This document shows positions 18,549 through 27,183 of a stretch of 64,000 bases of DNA, piece by piece; position 1 is the stretch's first letter; every line of letters begins with the position of its first letter. Origin of the DNA: Streptomyces sp. NBC_00414 (GTDB taxonomy: Bacteria > Actinomycetota > Actinomycetes > Streptomycetales > Streptomycetaceae); contig NZ_CP107935.1 of NCBI RefSeq assembly GCF_036038375.1, positions 3,224,001-3,288,000 of the forward strand. Direction: 5' to 3'. The notes beneath the pieces are model-generated. The model was not told the origin of the DNA, did not search any database, and was given only the letters and a program-made list of their open reading frames with translations. The position numbers and the translations under genes were made by a program.

Positions 18549-18826
18549 GCGTCGCCTTGTGCCGTTCTGCAGTGAACTGTGAGTAACTGCGTGAGCTGTC
18601 GGTCTGATGTCGAGTTGCCTGTCTGAGTCGGATTCCATGTGAGCGTAGCGTGACTGGAGAGTCGCAGTGTGCGAACAGTGGTGGACTCACCGTGCGCAGA
18701 TACGTTCCGCTGGGCGCCCCCCAGAGGCACGGTCATCGCCGTGCGTGACCACCGCGGGGCGTCAACTGCGGGAAACCCCAAGGACTTCGGGAGGTCGCCC
18801 GGACGGCCGAACACGCTCGGTCAGCA

Positions 18827-19969
18827 TCACCCCTGATCCGTGCCGATGGACATAGCGGCCTGGCGTGTCAACTTCCAGCCGTCGCCGTGTCGTTCGACGA
18901 ACCCAAGTGAGCGGAGTTCGTACAGTTTCGCGACGGCGTCGTCCTCGGTCGTCCCGGCGTCCCTGGCGATCTCCTGCCGCGACGCCGCCTCCCGGGCCGG
19001 CAGCGCGGCCAGCACCCGGGCGGCATCCGCGTCCAGGAGGTCGCGCGGCAGTACGGGTCCGCGCCGGGCCGGGGCCAGCTCGCCCATGTCGCCGACGAGT
19101 TCGGCCACTTCCGCGGCGTCGGTGACCAGCACCGCGTCCCCGCGCAGGAGTTCGTGCACGCCCGCCGAGAGCCCGCTGGTGGCCGGCCCGGGTACTCCCA
19201 TCGTGAATCTGCCCAGCCGCTGAGCGGCCCGGGCGGTCGCCAACGCACCGCTCCGATACGCCGCCTCGACGACCACCGTGCCGCGTGTCAACGCAGCGAT
19301 GACCCGGTTCCGAAGAATGAATCTGCTCGGGGTCGGGTGGTCACCGGGCGGCAACTCCCCGACGACCAGTCCCTGTTCGGCGATCCTGCTGATCAACTGT
19401 GTGTGGCCGCGTGGATAGGGCCGGTCGACCCCGCAGGCGAGCACGGCGACGGTGGCGCCGCCCGCCCCGAGCGCTCCTCGGTGGGTCGCGCCGTCCACTC
19501 CGTAGGCACCTCCCGACACCACGACCCATCCCCGCTCGGCCAGCCCGGCGCCGAGCGTCGACGCCATGTGGGCGCCGTACTCGGTGCAGGCCCGTGACCC
19601 CACAACCGCGACGGAGCGCAGCGCCCATATCCGCAGGCTGGGCCGCCCCCGCACCCACAGCCCGACGGGCCTCGCGTCTCCGAGGTCGTCCAGCTGTGCG
19701 GGCCACTCCGGGTCGCCGGGACACACGAACCGGGTCCCGCTGTCCCGCGCCAGCGCCAGGTCCCGCTCCGGATCCGCCCGCTCGGCCCGGGCCCGCAGAC
19801 CGGCCCATCGCGTGTCCGTCACGCCCGGCAGCTGTGGTCCGCCTCCGGCGAGGCTTCGGACCACCTCCCCCGCCCCGCTCTCACGCAGCCATCGCCCGCA
19901 GACCTCGTCCCCCGGTTCGACGACGCGGGTGAGGAGAGCCCGGTGGAGCCGCTCCTCGTCCCCGCTCAC
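18827..19969 (-). CDS. dprA: DNA-processing protein DprA (Smf)
   Basis: The 380-residue protein binds single-stranded DNA and loads RecA. The Rossmann-type core is clear: SVAVVGSRACTEYGAHMASTLGAGLAERGWVVVSGGAYGVDGATHRGAL, then ACGVDRPYPRGHTQLISRI and RFILRNRVIAALTRGTVVVEA. A winged-helix-like DML1 domain closes the protein (RQEIARDAGTTEDDAVAKLYELRSLGFVE). GTG 19969 overlaps the stop of yifB by 4 bases (GTGA), so the genes are coupled. In Streptomyces this gene is linked to chromosome transfer and segregation rather than to proven transformation. Confidence 0.95.
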   Translation of the reverse strand: MSGDEERLHRALLTRVVEPGDEVCGRWLRESGAGEVVRSLAGGGPQLPGVTDTRWAGLRARAERADPERDLALARDSGTRFVCPGDPEWPAQLDDLGDARPVGLWVRGRPSLRIWALRSVAVVGSRACTEYGAHMASTLGAGLAERGWVVVSGGAYGVDGATHRGALGAGGATVAVLACGVDRPYPRGHTQLISRIAEQGLVVGELPPGDHPTPSRFILRNRVIAALTRGTVVVEAAYRSGALATARAAQRLGRFTMGVPGPATSGLSAGVHELLRGDAVLVTDAAEVAELVGDMGELAPARRGPVLPRDLLDADAARVLAALPAREAASRQEIARDAGTTEDDAVAKLYELRSLGFVERHGDGWKLTRQAAMSIGTDQG

Positions 19970-21588
19970 GACGAGGCCCCGATCGCCATCGGCACCCCCC
20001 GGGGGACCCCGGTGCGCAGTTGCAGCGCGAGGGTCACGTCCGCGGCCCCTGGCCGGTCACGGCCGGCGAGGTCCGCGACGGTCCAGGCGACCCGCAGGAC
20101 ACGGTCGAGTCCCCGGGCGGTGAGCACACCGCGCTCCAGGCTGCGCTCCGCGTCGTCCATGGCGCCCGGGCACGCGTGCCACCGGCTGCGCAGCTCGCGG
20201 CCCGGTACCTCGCTGTTCGTGTGCCAGGGGGTGTCCGCCAGGCGCGAGGCGGCCCTCTCTCTGGCCTCCCGGACCCGGTCGGCGACCGTCTTGGTGGATT
20301 CGCCCCGCGCGCCCCGCTCGGTCAGCTGGGAACGGGTGACGCGGTCCACCTCGACCCGCAGGTCGACGCGGTCCAGCAGAGGTCCGGACAGCCGGGACTG
20401 GTAGCGGCGGATCATGGAGGGCGAGCACTCGCACAGGGAGTCCCGCTGCGAGAAGCGGCCGCAGGGGCAGGGATTGGCGGCGAGGACCATCAGGAAACGT
20501 GCCGGGAAGCGCACGACACCCGCACTGCGGGCGATCACCACGTGTCCCGACTCCAGGGGCTGGCGCAGTGCGTCGAGGGCACGGCTGCTGAACTCGGGTG
20601 TCTCGTCGAGGAAGAGCACTCCCCGGTGGGCGAGCGACACCGCACCCGGCCGTGCCACCCCCTGGCCGCCCCCGACCAGGGCCTGCATGGTCGCCGAGTG
20701 GTGCGGGGCGCAGTAGGGAGCGACGTCGACCAGGGGTTTGCCGGGTGGCAGCAGGCCCGCGACCGAGTGGACCGCCGTGACCTCCAGGGACTCGCCCCGG
20801 CCGAGCGGCGGCAGGATGGCGGGCAGCCGCTCGGCGAGCATGGTCTTGCCCGCTCCCGGTGGCCCCTCCAGGAACAGGTGGTGTCCACCGGCGGCGGCGA
20901 CCTCCACCGCGGTCCGTGCCGAGAGCTGGCCGACGACGTCGGCGAGGTCGTGTTCGTGGTCGTACTGCGCGGCGCTCGTGCCGTGCATGCCCGTGGCCGC
21001 GCCGGTGCCCGGCAGGCGCAGGCCCGCGAGCGGATCGGTGCGGCCCTGCTCGTCCGGGTCCTCGTCGGGCACCGGTTCGTCCGTGAGGACGGCGATGAGC
21101 TGGCGCAGGCTGCGGACGCCGAGCACGGACACACCGGGCACCAGGGAGGCTTCGGCGGCCGCGCTCTCCGGCACCACCACCTGCTCGTATCCCGCCTCGG
21201 CCGCGGCCAGCACGGCCGGCAGCACTCCTCGTACGGGCCGGACCCGGCCGTCCAGGCCCAGCTCTCCGATCATCACGATGTCGGCGAGCACGCGTGGATC
21301 GATGCGCTCGGAGGCGCCGAGGGCGGCACACGCGATGGCCAGGTCGAAGCCGCTCCCGCCCTTCGGCACCGAGGCCGGGCTGAGGCCCACGGTGAGCTTC
21401 TTCTGCGGCCACTCGCCTCCGGAGTTGACGACCGCGGCCCTGACCCGGTCCTTGCTCTCCGTCAGGCTCTTGTCGGGCAGTCCCACCAGGGTGAACGCCG
21501 CGACCCCCGGTTCCAGGTCCGCCTGTACCTCGACGACGACACCGTCCACGCCCACGAGGGCGACCGAGCACGTACGCGCGAAGCCCAT
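19966..21588 (-). CDS. YifB/ComM-family AAA+ Mg-chelatase-like ATPase
   Basis: The 540-residue protein has a Lon-like N-terminal domain (GFARTCSVALVGVDGVVVEVQADLEPG), then an AAA+ module with Walker A GPPGAGKT (242-249), GVLFLDETPEF as Walker B, and a C-terminal Mg-chelatase domain. It matches ComM, a hexameric branch-migration helicase used in natural transformation, and is commonly coupled to dprA as here. The ATG at 21588 overlaps the yraN stop by one base (TGATG). A cysteine cluster CPCGRFSQRDSLCECSP follows the sensor region and may bind zinc. Confidence 0.92.
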   Translation of the reverse strand: MGFARTCSVALVGVDGVVVEVQADLEPGVAAFTLVGLPDKSLTESKDRVRAAVVNSGGEWPQKKLTVGLSPASVPKGGSGFDLAIACAALGASERIDPRVLADIVMIGELGLDGRVRPVRGVLPAVLAAAEAGYEQVVVPESAAAEASLVPGVSVLGVRSLRQLIAVLTDEPVPDEDPDEQGRTDPLAGLRLPGTGAATGMHGTSAAQYDHEHDLADVVGQLSARTAVEVAAAGGHHLFLEGPPGAGKTMLAERLPAILPPLGRGESLEVTAVHSVAGLLPPGKPLVDVAPYCAPHHSATMQALVGGGQGVARPGAVSLAHRGVLFLDETPEFSSRALDALRQPLESGHVVIARSAGVVRFPARFLMVLAANPCPCGRFSQRDSLCECSPSMIRRYQSRLSGPLLDRVDLRVEVDRVTRSQLTERGARGESTKTVADRVREARERAASRLADTPWHTNSEVPGRELRSRWHACPGAMDDAERSLERGVLTARGLDRVLRVAWTVADLAGRDRPGAADVTLALQLRTGVPRGVPMAIGASS

Positions 21589-22085
21589 CAGGCCGCTCCT
21601 CGCACATGCTCCACGACGGGGGCGCCGCGGTCGGGCAGCAGAACACCCACGACGTCGATGCGCACGCCGCCGGGTGGAGCTCCCCCGTGTTCCTGCAGCC
21701 AGCGCTCGGCGAGGCCGCGCAGGCGTCGGGCCTTGACGGGGGTCACGGCGGCCATCGGGTGTTCGAAGGATCCCGCACGGCGGGTCTTGACCTCGCAGAC
21801 GACCAGTGCGTCGCCGTCGCGGGCCACGATGTCGATCTCGCCGGCCCTGCCCGCGCGCCAGTTGCGCTGCAGGATCGTCATTCCGGCCTCGGTCAGCTGC
21901 CGCGCGGCCAGGTCCTCGCCGTACTTGCCGAGTGCGTTGCGCGCCTTGGACGCCTGCGATGGCTTGGACGCCTGTGACGGCTTGGGCGGCTTGGGCGGCT
22001 TGGGCGGCTTCAGCGGCTCGGACGCCTTTGACGGCTTGAGCGGCGCGGACGCTTTGAATACTTCGGATGCCTCGGACGTCTTCAT
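21588..22085 (-). CDS. YraN/UPF0102 nuclease-fold protein with repetitive N terminus
   Basis: The 165-residue protein carries the UPF0102 endonuclease-like core from about residue 48 ([29 protein letters not shown], then [21 protein letters not shown], with the E-x-D...E-x-K catalytic pattern). Before it lies an unusual Lys/Pro/Ser repeat ([23 protein letters not shown]) of about 35 residues that reflects a 9-base repeat in the DNA. The biochemical role is unknown; the gene is the first of a yraN-yifB-dprA unit. The ATG at 22085 is the only good start; a start at the core has no Met/Val codon close by. Confidence 0.9.
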   Translation of the reverse strand: MKTSEASEVFKASAPLKPSKASEPLKPPKPPKPPKPSQASKPSQASKARNALGKYGEDLAARQLTEAGMTILQRNWRAGRAGEIDIVARDGDALVVCEVKTRRAGSFEHPMAAVTPVKARRLRGLAERWLQEHGGAPPGGVRIDVVGVLLPDRGAPVVEHVRGAA

Positions 22086-22147
22086 GTCGGCACCACCTCC
22101 GGCGCCAACACTGAGCCCATGACGATCCGCTAGTGGATCTTGGTGGA

Positions 22148-22192
22148 CGGCCGCTCGATTGTGGACAACTCACTCACCCACACGAGCGGCCG
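22148..22192 (-). terminator. Hairpin with DnaA-box-like loop downstream of DUF2469 gene
   Basis: CGGCCGCTCG (22148-22157) and CGAGCGGCCG (22183-22192) pair perfectly, and TGTGG/CCACA inside adds five more pairs. It lies 22 bases after the stop of the DUF2469 gene. The reverse strand of the inner part reads TTGTCCACA, a perfect DnaA-box sequence. Confidence 0.7.
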
Positions 22193-22214
22193 CCGTAGGC
22201 CTTTTGAGCCCGTC

Positions 22215-22523
22215 CTAGCTGCTCGGCAATTCGAGGTCGCTCTTGTTCAGCTCCTCGATGTTCACGTCCTTGAATGTCAGGACGCGCACCTGTTTCACGA
22301 ACCGAGCAGGCCGGTACATGTCCCACACCCAGGCATCCGCCATGGACACCTCGAAAAACACCTCGCCCTGAACCGAGTGCACCTGCATCTCGTAATCGTT
22401 GGTGAGGTAGAAGCGCCGTTCGGTCTCGATCACATATTTGAACAGACCGACGACATCGCGGTACTCCCGGTAGAGCTTCAGCTCCATCTCGGTCTCGTAC
22501 TTTTCGAGGTCCTCGGCGCTCAT
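22215..22523 (-). CDS. DUF2469 family protein
   Basis: The 102-residue protein (MSAEDLEKYETEMELKLYREYRDVVGLFKYVIETERRFYLTND) is one of the most conserved small actinobacterial proteins and has no known function. It is rich in acidic and aromatic residues and has no signal or membrane segment. ATG 22523 follows GGGGAAC. In S. lividans the sipZ operon contains unrelated proteins of this kind, and here it lies 55 bases downstream of the NUDIX gene that follows sipZ. Confidence 0.92.
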   Translation of the reverse strand: MSAEDLEKYETEMELKLYREYRDVVGLFKYVIETERRFYLTNDYEMQVHSVQGEVFFEVSMADAWVWDMYRPARFVKQVRVLTFKDVNIEELNKSDLELPSS

Positions 22524-22578
22524 GGCATGTTCCCCTTCAGCCGTGCGTCCCCCTATTGTGCGCCAGCCCCGCGAGCCC

Positions 22579-23166
22579 CTAGACGATTTCCGTGTCGAGG
22601 GTCTCGGGCCTGGCCGGGGGCCCTTCGTCGAGCAGCCTGCGCAGCAGCTCGGCGAGTCTGGTCGGATACACCGTCTCATGTGCCCGGGCAAGTTCCTGGC
22701 ACGTCCACCAGCGCGCTCCGGCGACACTGCGCCGTTCCAGCTCGGTCAGCCCTGTGGCCCGGGTCGCCGTCTGCGTCGTACGGCCGAGGTAGTACCACTC
22801 GTCCTGGTGCCAGCGACGCCCCGCGAACGGAAACGAACAGGTCCGCCGCCACAGCACCGGACCCAGCTCGACCTCGGTGACGCCGGTCTCCTCAACGAGC
22901 TCCCGCAGCGCGGCCTCCTCCCGCGTCTCGTCGCCCTCCACACCGCCGCCCGGCGTGAACCACCAGTCGTCCGAGCGGTCCTCGGGCTCGTGGCCGTGCA
23001 GCAGCAGGATGCGGTCCTGCGGGTCCAGCAGCACCACCCGGGCGACTTTTCGCAGCTCACCGAGATCACCGAGGTCACCGAGGTCACCGACCGCCGGAAG
23101 CGCTCCGGTCCCGCCCGTCTCCGCGGTCGGCCTGTCGCCCGCCGACGGGGACCCCTCAGCCGGCAA
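22579..23166 (-). CDS. NUDIX hydrolase
   Basis: The 195-residue protein has a NUDIX box, GGGVEGDETREEAALRELVEETG, which fits the GX5EX7REUXEEXGU consensus and binds magnesium for cleaving nucleoside diphosphate-linked compounds. The substrate cannot be deduced. The start is uncertain: the TTG at 23166 has a good GAGGGAG site at 7 bases and overlaps the sipZ stop by 11 bases; GTG 23211 is an alternative. Residues before the domain (VGDLGDLGDLGELRK) come from a short 9-base repeat in the DNA. Confidence 0.85.
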   Translation of the reverse strand: MPAEGSPSAGDRPTAETGGTGALPAVGDLGDLGDLGELRKVARVVLLDPQDRILLLHGHEPEDRSDDWWFTPGGGVEGDETREEAALRELVEETGVTEVELGPVLWRRTCSFPFAGRRWHQDEWYYLGRTTQTATRATGLTELERRSVAGARWWTCQELARAHETVYPTRLAELLRRLLDEGPPARPETLDTEIV

Positions 23167-23902
23167 GTGCGCGCTCCCTCGACCCCGTACGGCTGCGCCT
23201 GCGTCCCGCACGATTGGCGATCGGCCCGTACGCGGCCCCGCCGAGGACGAGCACCGCGCCCGCCACGACCGCGGCAAGGACCAGTCGCAGGGGGCCAGGC
23301 TCGGAGGTGGCGCCGAGCGTCTCGAAGCCGGTGGGGCGGGCCAGCATGCCGTTCATGGGCCAGGCCACCGCGTCGACGCGCGCGTTCACCGCGCTGCGGG
23401 GCACCGTGCCGTTGCCCGCCTCCGTCAGATGGGCGGTGGAGTCCAGCGAACCGCTGCGCTCGTCGCCGAGCAGGAAGAGCCGGTTCTTGGGCACCTCGAT
23501 GGAGGGGATCGTGGACGACTCGGCCGCACTGCCCTTCGGCAGATACGGTTCGTCGATCTTCTTGCCGTTGACGGTCAGCTTGTCCTGCGTGCAGCAGGCG
23601 ACCGTGTCCCCGCCGACGGCGACGACCCGCTTCACCATGGGGAGATTGCCCCAGCTCGCCTGCTTGAAGACGACGACGTCACCGCGCTGCACCTCGGAAC
23701 CGTCGATCCGCTCGGCGAGCACCCGGTCGCCGCCCGCGATGGTCGGCGACATCGAGTCGGTCGGCACGGTGTACGGCTGGTAGACGACCGCTCCCCAGGC
23801 GAAGCCGCCGAGGAAGAGGACACAGCCGAGGGCCACGGCCAGCCCCGACAGCTTGCTGCCGAGCCGTCCGTGGCCCTCGTCCGTACGACTTGTCCCGCTC
23901 AT
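23156..23902 (-). CDS. sipZ: Type I signal peptidase SipZ
   Basis: The 248-residue signal peptidase cuts Sec and Tat signal peptides outside the membrane. One N-terminal anchor (AVALGCVLFLGGFAWGAV) is followed by box B PTDSMSPT with Ser50 and box D VKRVVAVGGDTV with Lys91, the Ser-Lys dyad. GDERSGSLDST is the conserved box E, and a second hydrophobic stretch precedes a basic C terminus. ATG 23902 has GGGGAG at 7 bases; a TTG at 23917 is less likely. In S. lividans sipZ heads a separate operon from sipW-X-Y, in agreement with the 78-base gap here. Confidence 0.9.
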   Translation of the reverse strand: MSGTSRTDEGHGRLGSKLSGLAVALGCVLFLGGFAWGAVVYQPYTVPTDSMSPTIAGGDRVLAERIDGSEVQRGDVVVFKQASWGNLPMVKRVVAVGGDTVACCTQDKLTVNGKKIDEPYLPKGSAAESSTIPSIEVPKNRLFLLGDERSGSLDSTAHLTEAGNGTVPRSAVNARVDAVAWPMNGMLARPTGFETLGATSEPGPLRLVLAAVVAGAVLVLGGAAYGPIANRAGRRRSRTGSRERALAG

Positions 23903-23980
23903 CCCAGTGCTCCCCAACTCGGAGAATCGACCTCGCGGCCCAGGTCCGGGCAGCGGAAGATCGGCGTCTGGGACGGCACC

Positions 23981-24931
23981 CTACCCGGCGGTACGCGACC
24001 CAGAAACCCTGGTGTTCCCGACGGTAAGGCGACGCCTGCGCCACAGCACCAGCGGCACGGCGCCCACGAGCGCGAACGCGCCCGGAGCGGCGGCGGTGAG
24101 GTTCTGGTCGAAGGTGTCCGGCACCGGAAGCGTGGACCAGCGGGTCGGCGGCCAGGCGACGACGACCGCGCGGCCCACCACGTTGTCCACGGGCACGAAG
24201 CCCCTGTGCTTGTCCTGCTGGTGGTAGCGGGAGTCCAGCGAGTTCTGCCGGTGGTCGCCCATGACCCAGATTTTGCCTTCGGGAACCTTCACCTTGAACT
24301 GGCCGCCGCCGTCGTCCACGGTGCAGGGCGTGTTGCCCGGGTAGACGTAGGGCTCGTTCAGCGCCTTGCCGTTGACCTTCAGCGGGCCGGTGCCGTTGCA
24401 CTCGACGGTGTCGCCGCCGACGCCGATGACACGCTTGATGAGGTCCTTCTCCTCGGAGGAGGGCATCAGGCCGATCCAGCTGAGGGCCGTCTGGATCGCG
24501 TTCGGATTGGGCGTCGGCTCGCCCGCCAGCCACTTGTCGGGGTCGTGGAAGACGACGACCTCGCCGCGCTCGGGCTCCGAGCCGAACCACGGGGTCAGCT
24601 TGTCGACGAGGACGCGGTCACCCTGCTGCAGGGTGTTCTGCATCGAGTCCGAGGGGATCGAGAACGCCTGCACCAGGAAGGACTTGATCAGCAGCGCGAG
24701 GACCAGCGCGATGCCGATGAGCAGGGGAAGTTCCTTCCAGAAGGACCGCTGCTTCTTCGGCGCCGGAGAAGCTCCTTCGGAGTCCCGCCCGTCCCTGCCG
24801 TCGCCGTCCCCGGAATCGTCACCGGAGGGCACGGCGTCCTCGCCGACCGGCGGGACCGACTCTTCGGATCGTCCCGGTCGTTCCTCGGGCCCCTCGTGTC
24901 CGGATCGTGCGCCGACCGCCAAATCCCCCAC
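23981..24931 (-). CDS. sipY: Type I signal peptidase SipY
   Basis: The roughly 316-residue peptidase has a long acidic cytoplasmic N terminus, a first membrane helix (LPLLIGIALVLALLIKSFLVQAF), box B PSDSMQNTL with Ser96, box D DLIKRVIGVGGDTV with Lys166, and box E GDHRQNSLDSRYH, then a C-terminal membrane helix. In S. lividans SipY is the dominant peptidase. The GTG at 24931 is chosen because it is 5 bases from AGGAG; the GTG at 24937 overlaps that site. The 3' end of sipX overlaps the start. Confidence 0.92.
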   Translation of the reverse strand: MGDLAVGARSGHEGPEERPGRSEESVPPVGEDAVPSGDDSGDGDGRDGRDSEGASPAPKKQRSFWKELPLLIGIALVLALLIKSFLVQAFSIPSDSMQNTLQQGDRVLVDKLTPWFGSEPERGEVVVFHDPDKWLAGEPTPNPNAIQTALSWIGLMPSSEEKDLIKRVIGVGGDTVECNGTGPLKVNGKALNEPYVYPGNTPCTVDDGGGQFKVKVPEGKIWVMGDHRQNSLDSRYHQQDKHRGFVPVDNVVGRAVVVAWPPTRWSTLPVPDTFDQNLTAAAPGAFALVGAVPLVLWRRRRLTVGNTRVSGSRTAG

Positions 24932-25901
24932 ATCCACTCCTCACTCCGTGCCGCCGCCCGCGCCGGATACGACGCAGGCCCACCACTCCCATAACGAGCG
25001 GGAGTTCCGCAGGGGTCGGGAGCGGGATCAATCCGTATCGATCCGCGGTGGCCACCCTATGCGACGTGTCGAGTGCGGTGGTCGCTCCGCCGGCCACGTC
25101 CGGCACGGACGCGTAGGTGTCCGGTTCCTTGAGCCGGGTCCAGTGTCCGATGGGCCAGGCGATGACCATGGCACGGCCCACGACGTCCTCGGAGATCGTG
25201 CCGCCGCCCTTCTCGTCGCGGTGGAAACGGGAGTCGGCGGAGTTGGACCGGTGATCACCCATCACCCACAGGCGCCCCGCCGGCACCTTCACCTCGAAGA
25301 CGAGCGAGGAGGGCTTGTCGCCGGGGTTGATGTAGGGCTCGTCGAGCGGCATGCCGTTGACGGTGACGCGCCCCTGGGTGTCGCAGCACTTGACGGTGTC
25401 ACCGCCGACCGCGACGACCCGCTTGATCAGGTCCCGGTCGTTGTCCGAGGGCAGCAGGCCGATGAAGGTCAGCGCCTCCTTGACCTGCTTGACGACGATG
25501 GGGTCTTCCTTCTTCGCCGTCGGCTGTTCGTCCTCCAGCCAGCCGCCGGGGTCCTTGAAGACGACGACGTCGCCGCGCTCGGGCTTCGAACCGAACCACG
25601 GAGTGAGCTTGTCGACCAGGACGCGGTCACCGATCCGGATCGTCTGCTCCATGGAACCCGAGGGGATCACGAAGGCCTGGACGAGGAACGTCTTCAGGAC
25701 GAGCGCGATGAGCAGCGCCACCCCGATCAGAAGAGGTATCTCCTTGACCGCGGAGCGCTGTCTGCGCCGCTTGACCCGCCGGGCCAGCTTGCGGCGGTCG
25801 GCCCGGCCGGGCATCACGGGGCCGCCCGTGCGCCGGGAGCCCGTGGGCAGGAGGTCCTCCGCGGCACTGTGGGTGCCGCGGGGCTTGCCGCGGTTACCCA
25901 T
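24819..25901 (-). CDS. sipX: Type I signal peptidase SipX, extended C terminus
   Basis: The 360-residue protein has Ser83 in PSGSMEQT and Lys160 in DLIKRVVAVGGD, plus GDHRSNSADSRFH. The first helix is at 56-78 and a second one near residue 295. After GLRRIRRGRRHG it continues as a Gly/Arg-rich tail of about 40 residues that runs 113 bases into sipY (119 to the earlier GTG). The known S. lividans SipX is about 320 residues, so the tail probably arose from loss of an earlier stop. The ATG at 25901 (MGNRGKP) is used. Confidence 0.9.
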   Translation of the reverse strand: MGNRGKPRGTHSAAEDLLPTGSRRTGGPVMPGRADRRKLARRVKRRRQRSAVKEIPLLIGVALLIALVLKTFLVQAFVIPSGSMEQTIRIGDRVLVDKLTPWFGSKPERGDVVVFKDPGGWLEDEQPTAKKEDPIVVKQVKEALTFIGLLPSDNDRDLIKRVVAVGGDTVKCCDTQGRVTVNGMPLDEPYINPGDKPSSLVFEVKVPAGRLWVMGDHRSNSADSRFHRDEKGGGTISEDVVGRAMVIAWPIGHWTRLKEPDTYASVPDVAGGATTALDTSHRVATADRYGLIPLPTPAELPLVMGVVGLRRIRRGRRHGVRSGCGGFGGRRTIRTRGARGTTGTIRRVGPAGRRGRRALR

Positions 25902-26652
25902 GGACACCGTCCACGGCTTCCCGCCCGCTCGACCCGGGGAGGAGCGGGCCCGCGGCGGCGGGCACGCGCGCGTAGCCGTCGGCGCGTTCGAGGCCGGTCC
26001 AGTGGCCCAGGGGCCAGGCGATCCAGTCGGCTCTGCCGATCACGTCGCCGACGGGGATCATGCCGCCGCCCGGGGAGCCGAGGTGGTCGCGGGAGTCGCT
26101 GGAGTCGCCGCGGTGGTCACCGAGGACGAAGAGGGTCCCGTCGGGGACGGCGACGTCGAAGGGCACTTCGGACGGCTCGTTCCCCGGGTACAGAAACGTC
26201 AACTCGTCGACCGAGCGGCCGTTCACCTCGATCCTCCCCTGCCTGTCGCAGCAGACCACATGGTCTCCCCCCACGCCGACGACACGTTTGATGTAGTCGG
26301 CGTCGCCGAAGTAACCGGTGCCGTCGAACACGACGACGTCACCGCGCCTCGGCTCAGCACCGAAACGGTACGCCAACTTATTTACGAGAACGCGGTCCCC
26401 GATCCTCAATCCGGGCTCCATCGAGCCACTGGGAATTTGGAACGGCTGGATCACGAACCGGGTGAGCAGCAGCAGGGAAAGCAGACAGAACAGCACGGTC
26501 AGGCTGATACGCCCGCCCGGCACCCGGTCGGCGACCCGGTCCACCAACGCGAAACGCGACCGTCCCTCCACCCCCTGTGTGTCCGAGATCTCCTCGGACA
26601 CTGCGGGGTGGGAGGAGCGGTCGCGCTCCGTGTGCTGTGCTTCGGCGTCCAT
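25894..26652 (-). CDS. sipW: Type I signal peptidase SipW
   Basis: The 252-residue first member of the sip cluster has Ser77 in PSGSMEPGL and Lys122 in YIKRVVGVGGD, and GDHRGDSSDSRDH as box E. It has a membrane anchor (LTVLFCLLSLLLLTRFVI), but the C-terminal membrane segment seen in SipX, SipY and SipZ is absent. It starts 45 bases after the rplS stop and overlaps the sipX start by 8 bases, so sipW-X-Y are coupled and may be partly read with rplS. Confidence 0.92.
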   Translation of the reverse strand: MDAEAQHTERDRSSHPAVSEEISDTQGVEGRSRFALVDRVADRVPGGRISLTVLFCLLSLLLLTRFVIQPFQIPSGSMEPGLRIGDRVLVNKLAYRFGAEPRRGDVVVFDGTGYFGDADYIKRVVGVGGDHVVCCDRQGRIEVNGRSVDELTFLYPGNEPSEVPFDVAVPDGTLFVLGDHRGDSSDSRDHLGSPGGGMIPVGDVIGRADWIAWPLGHWTGLERADGYARVPAAAGPLLPGSSGREAVDGVHG

Positions 26653-26697
26653 GTGGGCCAGATGCTATCCGGCCCGCACGAGGGACCCGGCGCTGGC

Positions 26698-27048
26698 TCA
26701 GTTGTCGCGCTTCTCCTTGATCTTCGCGGCCTTGCCGCGCAGCTCACGGAGGTAGTAGAGCTTCGCGCGGCGCACGGCGCCGCGGCTGACGAGCTCGATC
26801 TTCTCGACGATCGGGGTGTGCACCGGGAAGGTGCGCTCGACGCCGACGGAGAAGGAGACCTTGCGGACCGTGAAGGTCTCGCGGACACCGGCGCCCTGGC
26901 GGCGGATGACTACACCCTTGAACTGCTGCACACGGGAGCGGTTGCCCTCGATGACGCGGACGTGGACGTTGACGGTGTCACCCGGGCGGAAGGCCGGGAC
27001 GTCGCTGCGCAGCGACGCTGCATCGACGGACGCGAGCAGGTTGGACAT
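26698..27048 (-). CDS. rplS: 50S ribosomal protein L19
   Basis: The 116-residue protein matches L19 in length and sequence ([67 protein letters not shown]). It lies at the 30S-50S interface. The ATG at 27048 is used, and the gene sits 135 bases downstream of trmD, the standard rpsP-rimM-trmD-rplS order. Confidence 0.96.
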   Translation of the reverse strand: MSNLLASVDAASLRSDVPAFRPGDTVNVHVRVIEGNRSRVQQFKGVVIRRQGAGVRETFTVRKVSFSVGVERTFPVHTPIVEKIELVSRGAVRRAKLYYLRELRGKAAKIKEKRDN

Positions 27049-27183
27049 GATCGTCTGCTTTCTTCGGCGATGCCACAGGTCATCGACGGAAGTCGGTGGT
27101 TCCAGAAGGGGGCTGTTCTCGCCGGGGCGGGCGTCGTGTCCCCCTGTGGCAGGGGCGCACGCCGGACGACGTACAGCAGCCGC

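Noticed and set aside
15942..22168. DnaA boxes as an origin
   Set aside because: Only isolated single boxes are present; an origin would need many clustered boxes and dnaA/dnaN nearby.
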